From: Anaerolinea sp. | Lineage (GTDB): Bacteria; Chloroflexota; Dehalococcoidia; Tepidiformales; Tepidiformaceae | Length of the DNA: 64,000 bases | Reading direction: 5' to 3' | Assembly (NCBI GenBank): GCA_013822275.1 | Contig: PNKC01000002.1 | Coordinates: 55,479 to 119,478 of the forward strand | Shown here: positions 40,989 to 48,603 of the stretch, piece by piece | How the letters are laid out: every line of letters starts with the position of its first letter | Numbering within the stretch: the first letter of the stretch is position 1 | Program-made: the position numbers and the translations under genes | The notes under the pieces: generated by a model | The model's input: the letters and a program-made list of their open reading frames with translations, nothing else | Told to the model about the DNA's origin: nothing | Database searches by the model: none

Positions 40989-41789
40989 TCAGGCTGCCTC
41001 CCGTGCCAGTCGTTGTTCGATCTGCTCCCGTGTCGGGATGCCGCCGATGCCGAAGCCTTCCACGGCGAGGGCGCCGGCCGCGAGCCCGAAGCTGCACGCG
41101 GCTTCGATGTCGTCCGTCTCGGCGAGCCGCACCATGAAGGCGGTGGCGAAGCAATCGCCTGCGCCGGTGGGGTCGATGGGGTTGGCGGGAATGGCGCTCA
41201 ACTGGCGCTGAGTGCCGCCTGAGAACAGTGTAGCCCCCCGGTAGCCACGCGTCAGCAGCACCGTCGCCCCCAGGCTTGCTACGTACCGCGCCAGGCCGTC
41301 AGCGTCCGGCGTGTCCTCTTCGCTGAAGAACACGAAGTCCCCTTCGCGGACGAACGGCTGAGCCGCGGCCCGCGGGTTAGGGTGGGGTTTCACCACCACC
41401 CCGTGGGTCGTCCGCAGCGGCCCCTGCAAGTCGATCCCCGTGAACCTGGCGGCGATGGGCGGGCAGGCCTCGAATTCGTGGTAAGCCGGCGCGACGAGCA
41501 GGACGTCTGGTTCCTGTTCGAACGCCCCGGATGGGATGCGGAGGGGGTCGCCCGGCTCAAGGAGGAGCTGGGTCCGGTCCCCCTGTCCGTCGTAAGAGTT
41601 GGCGTAACGCGGGAGCACGGCCGCCGGCGACGGACGGACGTCCAGTCCAGCGAGGCAAGCACGGTCGAAGCCGGGAGAAAGCGCGGTGAGCAGGGTGACG
41701 CGCGCGCCGAGGGCGTGGGCCATGCGGGCACTATACAGCGAGGGCCCGCCCGGCACCCAGCCGCCTCCAGGCGCCCGGTCTTCGGCCAC
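40989..41789 (-). CDS. PfkB family carbohydrate/nucleoside kinase
   Basis: A ribokinase-family small-molecule kinase of at least 266 residues. The N-terminal glycine motif is GGGWVPGGPSLYSARMA and the C-terminal signature DPTGAGDCFATAFMV contains the catalytic Asp and anion hole. The sugar or nucleoside substrate is not evident. GTG at 41789 is the first canonical start, but the sensible N-terminal strand HIVVAGN continues upstream in frame to about 41813, with a GGGGAGGG just before it and no ATG, GTG or TTG. True initiation may use a rare codon, or a base may be misread. It sits between jag and parA in the same operon. Confidence 0.82.
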   Translation of the reverse strand: MAEDRAPGGGWVPGGPSLYSARMAHALGARVTLLTALSPGFDRACLAGLDVRPSPAAVLPRYANSYDGQGDRTQLLLEPGDPLRIPSGAFEQEPDVLLVAPAYHEFEACPPIAARFTGIDLQGPLRTTHGVVVKPHPNPRAAAQPFVREGDFVFFSEEDTPDADGLARYVASLGATVLLTRGYRGATLFSGGTQRQLSAIPANPIDPTGAGDCFATAFMVRLAETDDIEAACSFGLAAGALAVEGFGIGGIPTREQIEQRLAREAA

Positions 41790-41833
41790 GTTTCCAGCGA
41801 CAACGATATGCGTTTTCGATCCCTCCCCGGGCG

Positions 41834-42961
41834 CTATCGGCGGGCGCTGATGACCACCTTGCGGTTTTCACCTTCGCCAACGCTGTTCGTTTCAAGGTCC
41901 GGGTCATCGGCGAAGGTCATGTGGACGAGCCTCCGCTCCGAGGCGGACATCGGCTCCAGGGTGATGGGCTGGCCAGATTCGCGGACGCGTTCGGCCATGC
42001 GCTTGGCCAGCGAGATGATCCGCTCCTCGTTGCGGTGGCGGTAATGTTCGACGTCGATCGTGACACCGCCCTTGCCGGGGTACTTGCGGGCAACGATCAG
42101 GTTCACCAGGTACTGGAGGGAGAGCAGCGTGTCCCCTCGCCGGCCGATGAGCAGGCCAAGATCCTCACCCTTGATGTCGATCACGGCCAGGGCGCTGCCC
42201 AGGCCGTCGCCGGGGGTGAGCGGCTCGCGGATATTCAGCTCCGCCGGGATATCGAGCATGCGCAGCAGGTCGTCCACCGTCTCAGCGGCGAAGTCGACTT
42301 CCTCCGCGTTGATGTCGGGGGCCACATGGGCGTGCTCCTCGCGGGGCCGGCGCTCCCCCCGTTCCGGGCGCTCAGGGCGCTCAGGACGCTCTTCGCGCGG
42401 CGGCCGGCGCTCGCCTTCGGCGCGTGTGGGCGCCTCGGCACGCTGCCCGCGTGGCTGTCTCGGGCCGCGTTCGGCCACCGGCGCGGCAGCCGGGGCCTCG
42501 CTGCCCTCTTCGAAGCGTGGCCCGCGGATGAAGTCCGCATCCGTGAGTTTGGGCACCGGCTGTTCGTAACCGGTACGGGTCTGGCTCTGACGCGCGCCTC
42601 GGGGGGCGCCTCGCGGCGGCCGGCCACTGTCGCCGCGGCCACCTTCAGGGCGGGGGCCTTCCGGCCTCCCACGTCCGCGGTCGCGGTCCCGGCCACCGTC
42701 TCCACGGCCACCTTCGGAGCGCGGGCCGCGTTGGCCGCGGTCTTCTGGCCGGGGGCCCTGAGCGGGCGCGCCTGCTACGCGCTGGACGCGGACGACCGCA
42801 TCCTTCGCTCCGCGCCCGAAGAGGCCGCCCTTGCGGCCCTCATCGAGCACATCGAACCGCACGCGCTCCTTGTCAACGTCATCGCGAGTTGCCCCGATCT
42901 GGGCGAGAGCCCTTCTAAGGGCGTCGTCGACGGTTTTGCCGCTTGCTTCGGCCGAGTCCAT
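41834..42961 (-). CDS. jag: Jag/KhpB RNA-binding protein with long Arg/Gly-rich linker
   Basis: A KH-R3H protein, 375 residues against a usual 200-260. The Jag_N domain is at the start (EASGKTVDDALRRALAQIG), followed by a low-complexity region of about 150 residues (65-215) rich in Arg, Gly, Pro and Glu with repeated PERPERPERGER-like runs. The KH domain contains the nucleic-acid loop IGRRGDTL and the R3H domain ends the protein. Jag/KhpB binds RNA and affects cell elongation and division in Gram-positives. Its ATG lies inside yidC, overlapping it by 47 bases. Confidence 0.9.
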   Translation of the reverse strand: MDSAEASGKTVDDALRRALAQIGATRDDVDKERVRFDVLDEGRKGGLFGRGAKDAVVRVQRVAGAPAQGPRPEDRGQRGPRSEGGRGDGGRDRDRGRGRPEGPRPEGGRGDSGRPPRGAPRGARQSQTRTGYEQPVPKLTDADFIRGPRFEEGSEAPAAAPVAERGPRQPRGQRAEAPTRAEGERRPPREERPERPERPERGERRPREEHAHVAPDINAEEVDFAAETVDDLLRMLDIPAELNIREPLTPGDGLGSALAVIDIKGEDLGLLIGRRGDTLLSLQYLVNLIVARKYPGKGGVTIDVEHYRHRNEERIISLAKRMAERVRESGQPITLEPMSASERRLVHMTFADDPDLETNSVGEGENRKVVISARR

Positions 42962-43805
42962 TGGCAGTCCTCAATTCACGAGCAGATTGAGCATCCGCGG
43001 AGCTCCCGCTGGCCCCCATTGGAGCGGCGGATGCGGTGGCCGGGGCGCCTGGCGAAGGCACACGGGCCTTGAAGACCGGTTCGATCTTCAAAAGGGGGAA
43101 TCCATAGGTAAGGATGTTGAAGCCGATGCCCACAACCGAGTTCACCACCCAGTAGATCGCGACGCCGATGGGAAAGCTCAAGGCGAAGAACGCGAACATC
43201 AGCGGCATCATGTACGCCATCATCTGCTGCTGTGCGCGCGCCTTGTCGTCGGTTGTCACCGTGACCGTCGTCTTCGTCTGGGCCCAGGTTGTCAGGCCAA
43301 CGAGGACGACCATCAGGATGCCGATGCCTTCGCCGCCGTTGGCCCGGAGGTCCATGCCGATGAAGTGCTCCTGGAGCGGCACGGCGTGCTGGATATAGCT
43401 CCAGGAGTAGAGATGCCCCGACAGCTTCTCCAGCGCTTCTGGCGATACGGCGAGGGCGAGCCGTACCGCGCTGTAAAGCGCGATCAGCACCGGGAACTGC
43501 AGAATCATCGGCCCCAGGCAGCCCAGCGGGTTCACCCCCGCCTCCCGGTACACCTTCATGATCTCTTCCTGGCGGCGCTTCGGGTCGCTGTACTTCTTGT
43601 TGATCTCCTGGATCCGCGGCTGGATCCCCTGCATCGAGCGAGTGGAGTGCAGCTGGCGAAGCGTCAGGGGGAAGGTCACGAGCCGGATGACGATCGTAAA
43701 GGCGATGATCGCCATCCCGAAGCTGCCGAACAGGACGTTGTTAAGGATGACCAGGAAGTTGATCATCGGGTCCAGCAAGGCGACCGTGAAAATCTCGCCG
43801 ATCAC
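42915..43805 (-). CDS. yidC: Membrane protein insertase YidC/OxaA
   Basis: Inserts and folds inner-membrane proteins with or without Sec. The 296-residue short form lacks the periplasmic P1 domain, as in Gram-positives and Chloroflexota. The hydrophilic-groove Arg is in TIVIRLVTFPLT (about residue 41); PRIQEINKKYSDPKRRQEEIMK is the cytoplasmic coiled-coil hairpin and NPLGCLGPMILQFPVLIALY the next helix. The C terminus is a basic tail. GTG start at 43805 overlaps the stop of the upstream propeller lipoprotein (GTGA). It is coupled to jag downstream. Confidence 0.95.
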   Translation of the reverse strand: MIGEIFTVALLDPMINFLVILNNVLFGSFGMAIIAFTIVIRLVTFPLTLRQLHSTRSMQGIQPRIQEINKKYSDPKRRQEEIMKVYREAGVNPLGCLGPMILQFPVLIALYSAVRLALAVSPEALEKLSGHLYSWSYIQHAVPLQEHFIGMDLRANGGEGIGILMVVLVGLTTWAQTKTTVTVTTDDKARAQQQMMAYMMPLMFAFFALSFPIGVAIYWVVNSVVGIGFNILTYGFPLLKIEPVFKARVPSPGAPATASAAPMGASGSSADAQSARELRTANGLGRSKRQNRRRRP

Positions 43806-44935
43806 TGGCGGGCTCCCGCGATCGTCACTTCGTTCACCGTCTGCGTCTTCGGGTCCGCCTTGAAGAGACGGCCCGACGTGGTAAGCGCGTATACCGAGCC
43901 TTCGCGCGCGACCAGGTCCGCGCGGATGGTCCCCGCCCCGGTGAGCGGGACGCCGATGCCGAGCCGCGAGCCATCGCTCGCCTTGAAGAAGTGCACCGCC
44001 GGGCCGCGGTCGCCAAACACGACCACGTCATCCACGATCGCCGGCCCCGCTTTCACGCGGTCCTTGCCGAGAGAGACGTTATTCCAGCGGTCCGCCCCTG
44101 ACGTTATGTCGAGTGCGTACGCGTTCCCGGAAAAGTCGCCAAAATAGACCACGTTGTCCTTGAACGCGGCTCCCGACCACACCCAGTCCTTCGCCTTGAA
44201 ATCGCGCACGACCCGGCCGTCCGCGATGTCCAGGATGTAGACGTATTTGTTGAGGCTGGGGGCGAAGAGCCGGTCTCCCTCGAGAAGCTGCAGCCCGGCG
44301 ATTGCGCCAGTCGTTTCGAAAGGCGCCGCCCAGACGCGCGAACCGTCGGTGAGCTTGAGTGCGTCGACCTGCCCGTCCATCGTCGCGACATAGACGACAC
44401 CATCCTTGATGACGGGCGCGGTCCAGACCCCCTTCTTGTAGCCAACACCGCCGCTGGGCCAGCCCTGAGAAGGCTTGCCGTCCTTCGCGTCGAGTACGAA
44501 AAGGTCGCCTTCGGTGGTGGCGAAGGCGAGTTTCCCTTCAGCGACAGCGACGCCAGCGACGACGTTACCATCGAAGCGCCTGTCCAGGCGCCAGATCGGC
44601 CGGCCGTCGGCCTTATTGAGGGCAAAGATGCCCGCATCGAAGCTGGAGAAGTAGACCACGCCCTCCGCGATCACAGGCGCGCCGTAGATGCCCTTTAGCT
44701 TCAAGTCCTTGTCCTCGCCGCGGTCCTTATCGGGGAACACCCAGGTGCGGGAGGCAGCGGCATCGGCGAGACGGACGGCGGCGATGTGTTCCTTGGATTC
44801 CTGGAGGACGACTGAGCCGTCGTCGAAGACAGGCGAGCCCCAGCCCTGGGGGTTGGCGACGCTGACGCAGGCCGAGAGGACGAGGGCGGCGATAATGACG
44901 AGTGGCGCGGCGAGGAGCGCGCGAGGGGATCTCAC
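43802..44935 (-). CDS. PQQ-type beta-propeller lipoprotein (BamB-like fold)
   Basis: A 377-residue exported lipoprotein: signal with lipobox LSACVSV (Cys near residue 23), then repeated propeller blades. Blade motifs recur as GVVYFSSFDAGIFALNKADG, VVYVATMDGQVDALKLTDG and VVYFGDFSGNAYALDITSG, each ending near Gly-Trp-type docking residues. Placement immediately upstream of yidC with a four-base overlap suggests a role near membrane protein insertion, but BamB itself serves Gram-negative outer membranes, so that function should not be assumed. The parS cluster lies in its upstream region. Confidence 0.85.
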   Translation of the reverse strand: MRSPRALLAAPLVIIAALVLSACVSVANPQGWGSPVFDDGSVVLQESKEHIAAVRLADAAASRTWVFPDKDRGEDKDLKLKGIYGAPVIAEGVVYFSSFDAGIFALNKADGRPIWRLDRRFDGNVVAGVAVAEGKLAFATTEGDLFVLDAKDGKPSQGWPSGGVGYKKGVWTAPVIKDGVVYVATMDGQVDALKLTDGSRVWAAPFETTGAIAGLQLLEGDRLFAPSLNKYVYILDIADGRVVRDFKAKDWVWSGAAFKDNVVYFGDFSGNAYALDITSGADRWNNVSLGKDRVKAGPAIVDDVVVFGDRGPAVHFFKASDGSRLGIGVPLTGAGTIRADLVAREGSVYALTTSGRLFKADPKTQTVNEVTIAGARQ

Positions 44936-45001
44936 CGGTTCATGGTAGCAGCGGGGCGGCTAGGCGGTAGAGGGAGCCCCTGAGGAGGGGCCCGCCCGGG
45001 T

Positions 45002-45017
45002 TGTTTCACGTGAAACC
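45002..45017. promoter_or_regulatory. parS site 1
   Basis: TGTTTCACGTGAAACC is the ParB-binding 16-mer with one change at the final base. The core GTTTCACGTGAAAC palindrome is intact. Confidence 0.9.
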
Positions 45018-45034
45018 TGCGAACATTTGTTCTG

Positions 45035-45050
45035 TGTTTCACGTGAAACA
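45035..45050. promoter_or_regulatory. parS site 2
   Basis: A perfect TGTTTCACGTGAAACA palindrome lies 33 bases from site 1. Confidence 0.95.
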
Positions 45051-45188
45051 CTACACCCAAAGCCTAATTCCCTCTGTTGGGCGACGGTTTCGCGATGTCT
45101 GCCCGTCGCGTCCGAATACGGGCATGGACTGAAGGCCCTGCGGCCGCATCAAACCAGCGCGAAACCACCCACCCGCGCACCGCTAACC

Positions 45189-45204
45189 TGTTTCACGTGA
45201 AACA
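45189..45204. promoter_or_regulatory. parS site 3
   Basis: A perfect TGTTTCACGTGAAACA palindrome in the 458-base non-coding gap between the propeller lipoprotein and yidD. Confidence 0.95.
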
Positions 45205-45284
45205 CCACCGCGGACGCGCAACCTATCCGCCAGCGAACGCTCCGAAGCAATCCTCTCCCCGCCGCCCCCGCCAGCGTCCTCCAG

Positions 45285-45300
45285 TGTTTCACGTGAAACA
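45285..45300. promoter_or_regulatory. parS site 4
   Basis: A perfect TGTTTCACGTGAAACA palindrome lies 96 bases from site 3. The four sites make this the centromere-like nucleation region for the ParB encoded at 39.2-40.2 kb. Confidence 0.95.
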
Positions 45301-45393
45301 TCCACGTCGCGGACGGCTCGCCCCCGGAGCCGCGCCTCGCGCAAAGCAACCGCGCTCCACACCCATCGGCGACGAAGTCCCGGACCTGGGCCA

Positions 45394-45606
45394 TCACGGC
45401 ACAGGGTCAAACCCGCCACCGCCACCCGGACGGCAGCGCGCCAAACGCCGCACCGCCAACCAGCCGCCCCGGAACACGCCGTGGCGCTCCACCGCCTCGT
45501 ACGCGTAGTGCGAGCACGTCGGCTGGAAACGGCACGCCGCCGGCATCGCCCGCGATACCGTGACCTGGTACAGCCGAATCAACCAGAGCAACGGGTACTT
45601 CAACAT
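45394..45606 (-). CDS. yidD: Membrane protein insertion efficiency factor YidD
   Basis: A 70-residue small membrane-associated protein that assists YidC. The family core is intact: [19 protein letters not shown], then [19 protein letters not shown] and [18 protein letters not shown]. It has the conserved Cys residues of the group. Its ATG overlaps the rnpA stop (TGATG), giving the standard rpmH-rnpA-yidD order. yidC follows only after the parS region and one lipoprotein gene. Confidence 0.93.
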   Translation of the reverse strand: MLKYPLLWLIRLYQVTVSRAMPAACRFQPTCSHYAYEAVERHGVFRGGWLAVRRLARCRPGGGGGFDPVP

Positions 45607-45935
45607 CAGGCGGCGCTCGCTCTTTCAAGCGCCCGCTCGATAGCGCGCCGGAGCGCATCAAACGAGGCATCGAGGGACGCCGCCCGCGCCGTAACGACAA
45701 TATCAAGCCCACCCTGCACCGCGACGCCCCGTGCCGCCTCGCTCAACACGCGCTTCGCACGGTTCCTTCGCGTCGCCAGCGGCGCTATCCGCTTGCCGAC
45801 TGCAAATCCCCACCTCGTCACGCCCAGGCCGTTCGCCCGGACGCGCAAAACAAGAAGGGGACCGCCAATGACGGTCCCCTCGCGATATGCCGTGTCGAAC
45901 TCAGTCCCCTTGCGGAGCCGCCGAGCTCTTTCCAC
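45606..45935 (-). CDS. rnpA: Ribonuclease P protein component (RnpA)
   Basis: The 109-residue protein subunit that helps RNase P RNA cut tRNA 5' leaders. It begins [18 protein letters not shown], with the RNR-type signature [15 protein letters not shown] (about residues 55-69), and is rich in Arg as expected. It lies 11 bases after rpmH and overlaps yidD. The RNA subunit is not in the window. Confidence 0.93.
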   Translation of the reverse strand: MERARRLRKGTEFDTAYREGTVIGGPLLVLRVRANGLGVTRWGFAVGKRIAPLATRRNRAKRVLSEAARGVAVQGGLDIVVTARAASLDASFDALRRAIERALERASAA

Positions 45936-45946
45936 GATGATTCCCC

Positions 45947-46090
45947 TTACACAACGGTCAGGCGCTTACGGCCTCGCAACCGCCGGGTCTTGAGGACAAG
46001 CCGCCCGGCCCGCGTCCTCATGCGCTTCATGAATCCGTGCTCCCGCTTGCGCGGAATCGTGTGGGGCTGGTACGTGCGCTTGGTAGCCAC
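45947..46090 (-). CDS. rpmH: Large ribosomal subunit protein bL34
   Basis: A 47-residue basic ribosomal protein with the bL34 pattern: [20 protein letters not shown] followed by [20 protein letters not shown]. Start is GTG at 46090, nine bases or so after GAGGAGAG. First gene of the rpmH-rnpA-yidD unit; dnaA, its usual divergent neighbour, is absent here and replaced by a lytic transglycosylase gene. Confidence 0.95.
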   Translation of the reverse strand: MATKRTYQPHTIPRKREHGFMKRMRTRAGRLVLKTRRLRGRKRLTVV

Positions 46091-46128
46091 AATGGCTCTC
46101 CTCGTTTCAATTGTGAACGCGAAAGTCC

Positions 46129-46157
46129 AGCTTATGCACGCACGGTGTTAGGAGCAA
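46129..46157 (-). promoter_or_regulatory. Promoter of the rpmH-rnpA-yidD operon
   Basis: On the minus strand TTGCTC and TAAGCT are separated by 17 bases, about 40 bases upstream of the rpmH start. It sits between the stop of the upstream transglycosylase gene and rpmH. Confidence 0.55.
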
Positions 46158-46159
46158 CT

Positions 46160-48379
46160 TCACTCCGAATACGCCTGCAAGTAGTGCGCGTAATGCTCCA
46201 TCACCACCGCCACGTAGTGTTGCGTTTCGGCGTAGTCGATCGCCTCCACAAAGTCCGCCGCATTGCCGGTGCCCGTCGCCTCCATCCAGCGGACGGCGTT
46301 GCCCGGCCCCGCGTTGTAGGCCGAAAGCGCGTAATACGGGTTCCCCAGGCGCTTCACCTGCCCCGCCAGGTAATAGGCGCCGAAGCGCAGGCTCACCCCC
46401 GGCTTCAACAGATCGGACGCGCGGAACCCCTTCACCCCGAGGGCGAGCGCGATCCCTTCGCCGGTGGGCGGGATCACCTGCGTCAACCCGAGCGCACCGG
46501 CCGGCGACCCCGCCGCCGCGTCCCAGAAGCTCTCCTGGCGGACCACCGCCGCAACGAAGAGGGGATCCAGCCCGTTAACACGTGCCTGCTCATCAAGTTG
46601 CGCGACATAATCCACAGGATAAGCGACCCTCAACAGGTCACCCGGGACCGCACCGGAGGGCACGCCCGCCGCCTGGCGGATGCGCACCGCCAGCTGCGCC
46701 GAAACATCCACAACACCCGCCCGGTAGGCCTCCTCCGCAATCTCAAGCAGGCGCCACGCGTCCGCGCCCCTGGCAGCCTCGAACAGGACCGCCGCTGCCT
46801 CCTTCCGCAAGCCGGCCGCCACCAGCTCGGACGCTGGCGTGGGCCCCACCCCCGAAGGCGCCCCCGGCACGCGCGTTGCCAACCACGCCTTGATCACCGC
46901 CCAGTCCAGGCCCTTGCGCAGGTCGCGCTTCCGGTACTCCACTCCCACTCCCTCCCCGCCACGCAGCGCCCGAACCGCCTGCATACCGAAAAAGTCGAGT
47001 GGCCCAAGGTCGGCCGCGCGTTGATACTGAGTCTCAGCTTCGGGCCGCCGGTCCAGGCTTTCCAGAGCGCGGCCCGCCCAGTACGCCGCCCGCGCGCCGC
47101 CCGCGCCACCGGCACTGTTCCAGCGCTCCACTGCGCCGGCCGCGTCGCCTGCTTCGAAGAGCGCGTAGCCCGCCCGGAAGGCGGCCTCTTCGGAAAACTC
47201 CCCGGCCGGCCCTTCGCCCACCAGAGCGGCATAGCGCTGGGCCGCCTCCACCGCCCTCCCCCTGGACTCGGTCACCCGGGCCGCCCAGTACCGGGCGCGA
47301 TGCAGGTAGGCGGATGGCCCAACGCCCGCCGCTTCGTCGTAATAGCGCACAGCCTCGGCGGCGAGCCCCGAGTCTTCGTACGCCGCCGCCAGATAGTAAA
47401 GCCGGAACGCGCGCGTCTCGGCAGCGAGCCCGGGTTCATCAACCGCCTTCAGGAGCACCCGCCTGGCCTCCTGATAGGCCCCGCGCCGGTAGTAGACGAG
47501 CCCCTCCTGCCCGGGGTCCACGGTGTAGCCAGCCGCCTGCAAGTCCACAATCGCAAAGAGCGCCTCCCGCGAACCCGAATGGTTAGAAATGACACCCCGC
47601 AACAGCGAGGCGAACCGCTCCTCATCCCCCGCCGCCAGGGCGATCTGGGCCCGCTCGTAAAGCGTCCATGATTCACCGTCCGTTGAATTCCACTCGTCCA
47701 GCCAGCGAGCAAGTTCCGCTACGTCGCCGGCCTCCCGCGCAGCGTCCGTGCGGGCCTTGAACACCTGCGCGCGCAACCCGCCCGGCAGCGTGCCACTCGC
47801 AAGGAGCGCGTCCCACGTCTTCCCGGCGCCCACCCGGTCGCCCGACACCGCCAGCGCCCGCGCGTATTCCGCCGCGATGTACGGCTGCAACGTGACGCCC
47901 GATACGCGAGACATCAATTCACCCAGCACCTTCGCCGCCTCCGCCGCCCGCCCCTCCTCGTTCAGCCTGACACCCAGCAGGTACTGCGCCCGGACGCCCT
48001 CAACAGAACCCGGCGGCGCCGCGGCGACCGCCTGAATGAGAGCAGCGACCGCACCCGCCAGGTCGCCGTCCTGGAACCGCGCCAGCGAAAGGCCGATATT
48101 CGCCTCCGCCTGCGCCGCGCCGGTGGCGACCTCTGCTATCGCCCCGAAGCTCGTCGCCGCCGCCTCATAACGGCCCTCGCGCAGAAGCTCGTTGGCGGCG
48201 CGGAGGGCGTCGCTCGCCGGGCGAGGTGTGGCCAGCACGGTCGGCATGGCCGTCGCGGTGGCGCCAACCGTCGCTGCTTGCGTCGCCGTTTCCCGACCCG
48301 GCGGGACTACGGAGCGCCCGTCGCCCTGGCTTGAACAGGCCGCGAAGAACCATGCTCCGGCGGCCAGCGAGGCGAACAT
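46160..48379 (-). CDS. Lytic transglycosylase lipoprotein with TPR-like superhelix (Slt70-like)
   Basis: About 739 residues, exported: signal with lipobox FFAACSSQ, Thr/Ala-rich linker, then many helix-turn-helix TPR-like repeats (AAYEDSGLAAEAVRYYDEAA, AGYALFEAGDAAGAVERW and similar). The C terminus is an SLT domain. The catalytic Glu is in VVRQESFWDAAAGSPAGALG, followed by GLTQVIPPTGEG and NPYYALSAYNAGPGN. It would cleave peptidoglycan glycan strands with anhydro-muropeptide formation. ATG at 48379 places the signal peptide at the N terminus. It is divergent from alanine racemase, another cell-wall gene. Confidence 0.88.
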   Translation of the reverse strand: MFASLAAGAWFFAACSSQGDGRSVVPPGRETATQAATVGATATAMPTVLATPRPASDALRAANELLREGRYEAAATSFGAIAEVATGAAQAEANIGLSLARFQDGDLAGAVAALIQAVAAAPPGSVEGVRAQYLLGVRLNEEGRAAEAAKVLGELMSRVSGVTLQPYIAAEYARALAVSGDRVGAGKTWDALLASGTLPGGLRAQVFKARTDAAREAGDVAELARWLDEWNSTDGESWTLYERAQIALAAGDEERFASLLRGVISNHSGSREALFAIVDLQAAGYTVDPGQEGLVYYRRGAYQEARRVLLKAVDEPGLAAETRAFRLYYLAAAYEDSGLAAEAVRYYDEAAGVGPSAYLHRARYWAARVTESRGRAVEAAQRYAALVGEGPAGEFSEEAAFRAGYALFEAGDAAGAVERWNSAGGAGGARAAYWAGRALESLDRRPEAETQYQRAADLGPLDFFGMQAVRALRGGEGVGVEYRKRDLRKGLDWAVIKAWLATRVPGAPSGVGPTPASELVAAGLRKEAAAVLFEAARGADAWRLLEIAEEAYRAGVVDVSAQLAVRIRQAAGVPSGAVPGDLLRVAYPVDYVAQLDEQARVNGLDPLFVAAVVRQESFWDAAAGSPAGALGLTQVIPPTGEGIALALGVKGFRASDLLKPGVSLRFGAYYLAGQVKRLGNPYYALSAYNAGPGNAVRWMEATGTGNAADFVEAIDYAETQHYVAVVMEHYAHYLQAYSE

Positions 48380-48603
48380 GAAACGCCGCGCCGGGCCGTG
48401 CCGGTTGCCGCATATCGTCACGGAATGGATGCTAGGTTCGCCCGGCGGCGAACGCAAAGCGAAACGCACCAGGGGAAAGGCGGCGTCAACTGGCACTCCC
48501 AGCACACCTTCCATCTCCCATCGCCGCGGCCACCCGCGCGCTCAACGCCTGGGTCGAAGTCGATCTCGAGGCCCTCCACCACAACGCCGCCCAACTCCGC
48601 CGG

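Larger units (their letters stand above)
44936..45393. other. 458-base non-coding region holding the parS cluster
   Basis: Open frames here are not protein-like. The region contains four parS sites and otherwise GC-rich sequence. No run of DnaA boxes (TTATCCACA) or AT-rich unwinding element was seen, so it is not clearly the replication origin itself, although the rpmH-rnpA-yidC-par neighbourhood is usually origin-proximal. Confidence 0.6.

Noticed and set aside
45077..45508. Open frame across the parS cluster
   Set aside because: The translation consists of Pro/Arg-rich low-complexity sequence punctuated by the translated parS palindromes. The region is non-coding.
46606..46622. TAATCCACAGGATAA resembling a DnaA box pair
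   Set aside because: It is a one-mismatch match lying inside the conserved coding region of the lytic transglycosylase and is not part of a cluster.
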